Below, piece by piece: positions 60,618 through 64,000 of a stretch of 64,000 bases of DNA; position 1 is the stretch's first letter; each line of letters opens with the position of its first letter. The position numbers were made by a program, and so were the translations under genes. This DNA comes from Candidatus Poribacteria bacterium (GTDB taxonomy: Bacteria > Poribacteria > WGA-4E > WGA-3G), in NCBI GenBank assembly GCA_028820845.1, contig JAPPII010000122.1, forward strand, positions 41,975-105,974. Direction: 5' to 3'. A model generated the notes under the pieces. The model saw only the letters and a list, made by a program, of their open reading frames with translations, had not been told where the DNA came from and ran no database searches.

Positions 60618-61424
60618 TTATCGCGACTTAATGTTTGCCCACGTCGTCGTTAGACGGTCCTGTGGGGTGACAGGTGTCAAACCGAGCACAGAGCCGAGTC
60701 CATCGTTCATTATGTTTTGGATATCGGCTTGTTCGAGCGACACATTGAAAATCCCGATCTCGTCCATGAGCCCTAATGCGATTCTTTCCGTCGGTGTTCC
60801 ACCTAAATGCACATCAACCCCTGTAACACCGAAGGCACCCGTTGTATCCTGATCGATGTCAACTTCACCGTCGATGTAAAGGATTTTCTTCGCGCCATCG
60901 TAGGTGAAGGCGAGGTGATGCCACTGATCGTCATTGACAGTAGTCGGTCCGAAGAGCCAACGTGGATTCAGTTCCTGGCTACCCACTTCGACTTTCCCTT
61001 GGTTCGTATTTCTACCGGGGCCAAAGACGTTCAAGATATTGTTCCAACTTGTTGTAAATGCGATAACCATGTGGTCGTCGGCACAACAGCCACTGTACGG
61101 GTCACCTTTTCTTTGGAGTTTTACCCAAGCGACACCCGTGTAGGCTTCAGCAGTACTGTCTAAACTGGCTGAGTTCGCTACATTGGCATAGTCATCGTCT
61201 CCATCAAGGCTGAGTGCCATTCCCCATTTACCGCCGTCGGTAACTTCGGCACCGTTCATCAGTTCACCGTCGTTTCCGTTACCACTCGAATCGCTAACAT
61301 CACCCTCGTCGAATAGCCAAACACCGACGGCAGTCGCACTGTCAACCGCGGCAAAACTGTGAAGCGAGATTAACACAGTCCCCAGAACCGTCAAAACGAG
61401 TAGCATTGTCCAATTCTTTATCAT
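60618..61424 (-). CDS. Secreted LamG-domain protein
   Basis: 268 residues. Signal peptide (MLLVLTVLGTVLISLHSFAA), then one LamG/concanavalin-like lectin domain: VGVWLFDEGDVSDSSGNGND, ALSLDGDDDYANVANSASLD, DDQWHHLAFTYDGAKKILYI and LGLMDEIGIFNVSLEQADIQ. Ends with a short tail TTWANIKSR. LamG domains bind carbohydrates or proteins outside the cell. The neighbour at 61584 is a paralogue with the same plan and ending (IWGAMKAD), suggesting tandem duplication. It has its own promoter (61508-61536). Confidence 0.88.
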   Translation of the reverse strand: MIKNWTMLLVLTVLGTVLISLHSFAAVDSATAVGVWLFDEGDVSDSSGNGNDGELMNGAEVTDGGKWGMALSLDGDDDYANVANSASLDSTAEAYTGVAWVKLQRKGDPYSGCCADDHMVIAFTTSWNNILNVFGPGRNTNQGKVEVGSQELNPRWLFGPTTVNDDQWHHLAFTYDGAKKILYIDGEVDIDQDTTGAFGVTGVDVHLGGTPTERIALGLMDEIGIFNVSLEQADIQNIMNDGLGSVLGLTPVTPQDRLTTTWANIKSR

Positions 61425-61507
61425 TTTTACAAGTCTCCTGTGGAGGATTTGCGTGAATTATCCGGACACGTTCCTTCCGTTAGTGCCTGCACTGGACAGG
61501 CGCAACT

Positions 61508-61536
61508 AATTTAGCATAAGCATCGAGTATCGTCAA
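61508..61536 (-). promoter_or_regulatory. Sigma-70 promoter for the first LamG gene
   Basis: Minus-strand TTGACG (61531-61536), a 17-bp spacer and TAAATT (61508-61513), ~85 bp before the ATG at 61424. Confidence 0.6.
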
Positions 61537-61583
61537 GTGGAATTTTCAACCGCACCTGAAAATTCTGATTCTGACAATCTAAA

Positions 61584-62369
61584 TTAATCGGCTTTCATCG
61601 CACCCCAAATCGTTGCGAGTTTTCCTGAAGGTTCTATATCGGCGGCGACTTTTAATCCTTGCGTCATGAGGGTGTCAATATCATCCTCGTCCAGTGCCAC
61701 GTTGAAGATGACAACATCGTCAACAATACCACCGAAAAACGCACCCCACTGACCGTGTTGTCCAGTCGCTAAATAGATACCTATTAGAAAAGGTTTGTCG
61801 GTTAATGGATTCCTGCCTAAGTTTGGCGTAGTGATACCGGAACCGATCGAAACAGCGTCCAGATATACGCCAAATTCATCGCCATCCCAGGTAACCGCAA
61901 CATGATGCCAATCTGTATCTGGCTTCCAAGGCGCATCTATAAAGTGAAGCGTGCCGCCTGGATCATGTGTGTGATGACGGATTGTCCCACCATCCCACCA
62001 AAATCCAGGTGCCCAATCGTCTTTGGTTACAACACCCATACCGCCAGCAGGAGGCTTGTCCAATTTAAACCAAAGCGCGATTGTGTGTTCAGCGCCAACC
62101 ATTAAAGTATCATCGTGCGGAATTTCTACATAATCGTCCGAACCGTCAAGACTTAAAGCCTGGTCAAACTTGCCATCCACCCATTTTGCGCCGCCCTCAA
62201 TCGTGGCATGATTGTTCTTCCCAGAGGAATCTTCGGCTTCGCCACCGCGCCCTTCATCAAAGAGCCACATCCCAACGCAATCTGCAAAATCAATTTCAGC
62301 AGTGCTGTCCCCTACAAACATCAGGCTAACAGCCATTAAGCTGACACATAATAGTTTTAAAATTTTCAT
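61584..62369 (-). CDS. Secreted LamG-domain protein, paralogue
   Basis: 261 residues from ATG 62369, with GGAAGGG 6 nt upstream; in-frame ATGs at 62390 and 62510 would precede the signal peptide (MKILKLLCVSLMAVSLMF). One LamG domain: VGMWLFDEGRGGEAEDSSGK, ALSLDGSDDYVEIPHDDTLM, HTIALWFKLDKPPAGGMGVV, DWHHVAVTWDGDEFGVYLDA and GGIVDDVVIFNVALDEDDID. Same plan and similar C-terminus as the gene at 60618. Extracellular binding role. Own promoter at 62473-62501. Confidence 0.88.
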   Translation of the reverse strand: MKILKLLCVSLMAVSLMFVGDSTAEIDFADCVGMWLFDEGRGGEAEDSSGKNNHATIEGGAKWVDGKFDQALSLDGSDDYVEIPHDDTLMVGAEHTIALWFKLDKPPAGGMGVVTKDDWAPGFWWDGGTIRHHTHDPGGTLHFIDAPWKPDTDWHHVAVTWDGDEFGVYLDAVSIGSGITTPNLGRNPLTDKPFLIGIYLATGQHGQWGAFFGGIVDDVVIFNVALDEDDIDTLMTQGLKVAADIEPSGKLATIWGAMKAD

Positions 62370-62472
62370 TTTTATCCCTTCCTTCGTCATGTTCGATGCG
62401 AAAGTTAGCGAATTATCGACCGGCGATTCCTCAAAAATGAGTCTCACCGGAATTATCTTATCACAGGACATC

Positions 62473-62501
62473 ATCATACCATTTAGATGTTCATTTGTCA
62501 A
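62473..62501 (-). promoter_or_regulatory. Sigma-70 promoter for the second LamG gene
   Basis: Minus-strand TTGACA (62496-62501), a 17-bp spacer and TATGAT (62473-62478), ~100 bp before the ATG at 62369. Confidence 0.72.
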
Positions 62502-62542
62502 GTTGCACATTCCAATAACCCTGCCTGATTTCCAAAAAACCC

Positions 62543-62571
62543 TTGAATGTTTTCAGTGCAACATGTATAAT
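62543..62571 (+). promoter_or_regulatory. Sigma-70 promoter for the ABC permease gene
   Basis: TTGAAT (62543-62548), a 17-bp spacer and TATAAT (62566-62571), ~105 bp before the ATG at 62676. Confidence 0.7.
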
Positions 62572-62675
62572 TTTGGTGACTTCATACTTTTGCCACACAG
62601 AGCTTCCCGGTGTAGGCAACCCCACAAAACATTCTGAACTACCCATTTTTCTTAAGATCAAATAGAGGATTTTGG

Positions 62676-63896
62676 ATGTATTCGATTTGGATAATTGCCG
62701 GAAGACAATTCACAGAAAATATTTTCTCTCTCCGTCTACTCATAGGATTAATCGTCTGCTTCGCGCTTTTTGTCTCCAGTACTTATGTACTCACAGAGGA
62801 TTACGAAAAAAGACTCAGCATTCACAATGCAGCAGAAATCGAACATCGAAATGCGCTTGAGGCAGTGAAGGTCTATTCGCACCTGAAGGTGGACGTAACA
62901 AAACCGCCTGAACCCTTAAGTGTTATCTGCTTAGGAATGGAACGGCAGCTTGGAAGCTATGACAGCATTTCAGGTGAGGCGGAAACAGGCACACTCCGCC
63001 TGTGTCTCTCTAATTCGCTCCCTCGTGCAACTTTGCTTTTCGGAAAATACATTGGCACAATCATCAGTCTCTTGATTCCTTTGATCATCGGGATTTGCAT
63101 GAACATCCTCGTCATCTCGCTTTTCGGGGCACTGCCTTTTGAATCGACCTATTGGCTACAGATCGGCGGGGTCATCCTGTTTTCAGTCCTCTATATTTCT
63201 GTTTTTGCGACGCTTGGGCTGTTCATTTCCTGCCTCACAAGGAATTCATCGGTCAGCCTTGTCCTACTCCTTTTGGTTTGGGTCTGTTTTGTGGTGTTTA
63301 TCCCAAGGACAGGCGGACTGCTGGCGAGTCGGTTGGCAGCACTCCCCGATGAGAAAACGATAGCGAGACAGGCAGATGATACGATGCACGATATCCGTAA
63401 GCGATACGGTGAAGGTAGATTTAGCGCACGCTGGTCGCCGGGCGAACCACTGACCCGTTCTGCCAGAATCGGCGATGCTAAACAGGCAATTTACAATGAA
63501 TACCGCCAACAACAACTCCATCAAGTGAAACTGGCACAGAATATATCCCGCGTATCCCCAACGGCAATCTATCAAATCGGCTGTGAAGCTTTAGTCGGGA
63601 CTGGCATCAAACATTACGAGCGGTTTTTCAAGAAAGCTGCAGCATACCGGCGCAGCCTCCTACAGTTTACTTACGAAGAATATCCCTTCAATCCCAATCT
63701 CTTTCTGGAAGATGCGGAGAGGCAGCAATTGACGGAATTGAAAATAAGCTTAGACAAGATTCCAAAATTTGGCGACACCCTTGCTAATTTTTCCACTTCA
63801 TTTGCCCAAGCGAGTTTAGATATCCTACTTCTATTTCTATTCAATCTCGTCTTCTTTATGGGAGCGTCTTTGGCGTTCACGCGCTATGATTTGTAA
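62676..63896 (+). CDS. ABC-2 type transporter permease
   Basis: 406 residues. An N-terminal helix (IFSLRLLIGLIVCFALFVSS) is followed by a large extracytoplasmic domain to ~110, helices around TIISLLIPLIIGICMNILVI, VILFSVLYISVFATLGLFIS and SLVLLLLVWVCFVVFIPRTG, a second soluble region (~200-360, rich in Arg and Gln), and a last helix (LDILLLFLFNLVFFMGASLA). This is the ABC-2/DUF3526-like exporter layout, in which GxETGTLRLCLSNSLPR is the coupling-helix region. No ATPase gene lies to its left; a partner would be expected beyond the right edge. Starts with AGAGGA 9 nt upstream. Confidence 0.82.
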   Translation: MYSIWIIAGRQFTENIFSLRLLIGLIVCFALFVSSTYVLTEDYEKRLSIHNAAEIEHRNALEAVKVYSHLKVDVTKPPEPLSVICLGMERQLGSYDSISGEAETGTLRLCLSNSLPRATLLFGKYIGTIISLLIPLIIGICMNILVISLFGALPFESTYWLQIGGVILFSVLYISVFATLGLFISCLTRNSSVSLVLLLLVWVCFVVFIPRTGGLLASRLAALPDEKTIARQADDTMHDIRKRYGEGRFSARWSPGEPLTRSARIGDAKQAIYNEYRQQQLHQVKLAQNISRVSPTAIYQIGCEALVGTGIKHYERFFKKAAAYRRSLLQFTYEEYPFNPNLFLEDAERQQLTELKISLDKIPKFGDTLANFSTSFAQASLDILLLFLFNLVFFMGASLAFTRYDL

Positions 63897-64000
63897 GGCT
63901 TTAATTTTATGCACCCTTTCAGTTCTAAAATTGTGTCTAATATAATTAATAGGACTTACGCAGCGTTAAATTTGAGTGAGGGTGATTTGAGTTGCTGGCA
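63897..64000. other. Right-edge intergenic tail
   Basis: 104 bp with no gene. It contains TAGGACTTACGCAGCG (63951-63966), resembling TAGGACTTGCGCCC at 29328-29341; similar GGACTTACGCA words often sit at insertion-sequence ends, but no element can be seen here. Confidence 0.4.

Larger units (their letters stand above)
62370..62675. other. Divergent promoter region between LamG and ABC permease genes
   Basis: 306 bp with a promoter in each direction: minus strand 62473-62501 and plus strand 62543-62571. No gene. Confidence 0.7.

Noticed and set aside
63951..63966. Insertion sequence end at TAGGACTTACGCA
   Set aside because: Only a short word, with a variant at 29328; no transposase or matching inverted end in the window.
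1..64000. tRNA or rRNA genes
   Set aside because: Intergenic regions were read for TΨC-like GTTCGAATCC words and acceptor stems; none found by eye, though a covariance search would be decisive.

Overview
The window is 64 kb of chromosome-like DNA of middling G+C. It looks like an uncultured bacterium close to Candidatus Poribacteria or a PVC/FCB relative. This rests on gene families: two Uma2 nuclease-fold proteins, a DUF1592/DUF1552 pair, a DUF6785-type membrane protein, LamG, FG-GAP/ASPIC, cohesin-dockerin and ankyrin domains, FlgD-like C-terminal sorting domains, and many REP-like hairpins between genes. It is an inference from content; no rRNA or tRNA gene was found to fix the taxon.

Layout. 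0-15 kb: the tail of an M6-type protease, a lipoprotein, DinG helicase, a DegP-type lipoprotein protease, an M28 peptidase, an Obg/DRG-like GTPase with a VWA protein, an M20 amidohydrolase and a TPR protein. 14.5-18.3 kb: an anaerobic sulfatase maturase-like radical SAM protein with a SEC-C tail, the remnant of a zeta-type toxin with its intact small partner, a TIM-barrel isomerase and a secreted propeller protein. 18.3-22.2 kb: Uma2, a cohesin-dockerin-SnoaL protein and a polytopic glycosyltransferase-like protein. 22.2-27.4 kb: a histidine operon (hisZ-hisG-hisS plus a metallophosphoesterase) behind a near-perfect promoter and a classical attenuator with a 16-codon leader peptide containing five histidines. 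27.5-29.3 kb: two small related membrane proteins and a minimal tyrosine recombinase among hairpins. 29.4-33.5 kb: holA, an FmdB zinc ribbon and a CARDB/prenyltransferase-fold protein. 33.5-37.9 kb: an NHL-type propeller, a secreted protein behind an ECF-sigma-like promoter, and an argF-thrC operon.

37.9-44.1 kb is the most interesting region. A BrnT-like toxin gene overlaps a 4.6 kb gene whose first ~45 codons are the N-terminal half of the matching CopG/BrnA-type antitoxin. These are fused in frame to an Mrr-like nuclease domain, a NACHT/STAND NTPase and about 1000 residues of helical C-terminus. The large protein has the architecture of an Avs-type antiviral STAND protein. The toxin/antitoxin arm at its front is not something I recognise as described. 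A kilobase of noncoding, repeat-rich DNA follows it.

44-64 kb: an Ldh-family dehydrogenase; a DUF1592 cytochrome, zincin lipoprotein, SMP-30 and DUF1552 cluster; a truncated two-domain secreted protein joined to a VOC-protein remnant, with two Fur-box-like sites upstream; a coiled-coil Uma2; DUF6785; a three-gene overlapping unit (TPR, formylglycine-enzyme fold lacking a key Cys, FG-GAP/ASPIC-ankyrin); two LamG proteins with good promoters; and an ABC-2 type permease. Sigma-70 promoters in this genome are often easy to read (TTGACA-17-TATAAT types at several genes), which supports the regulatory calls.
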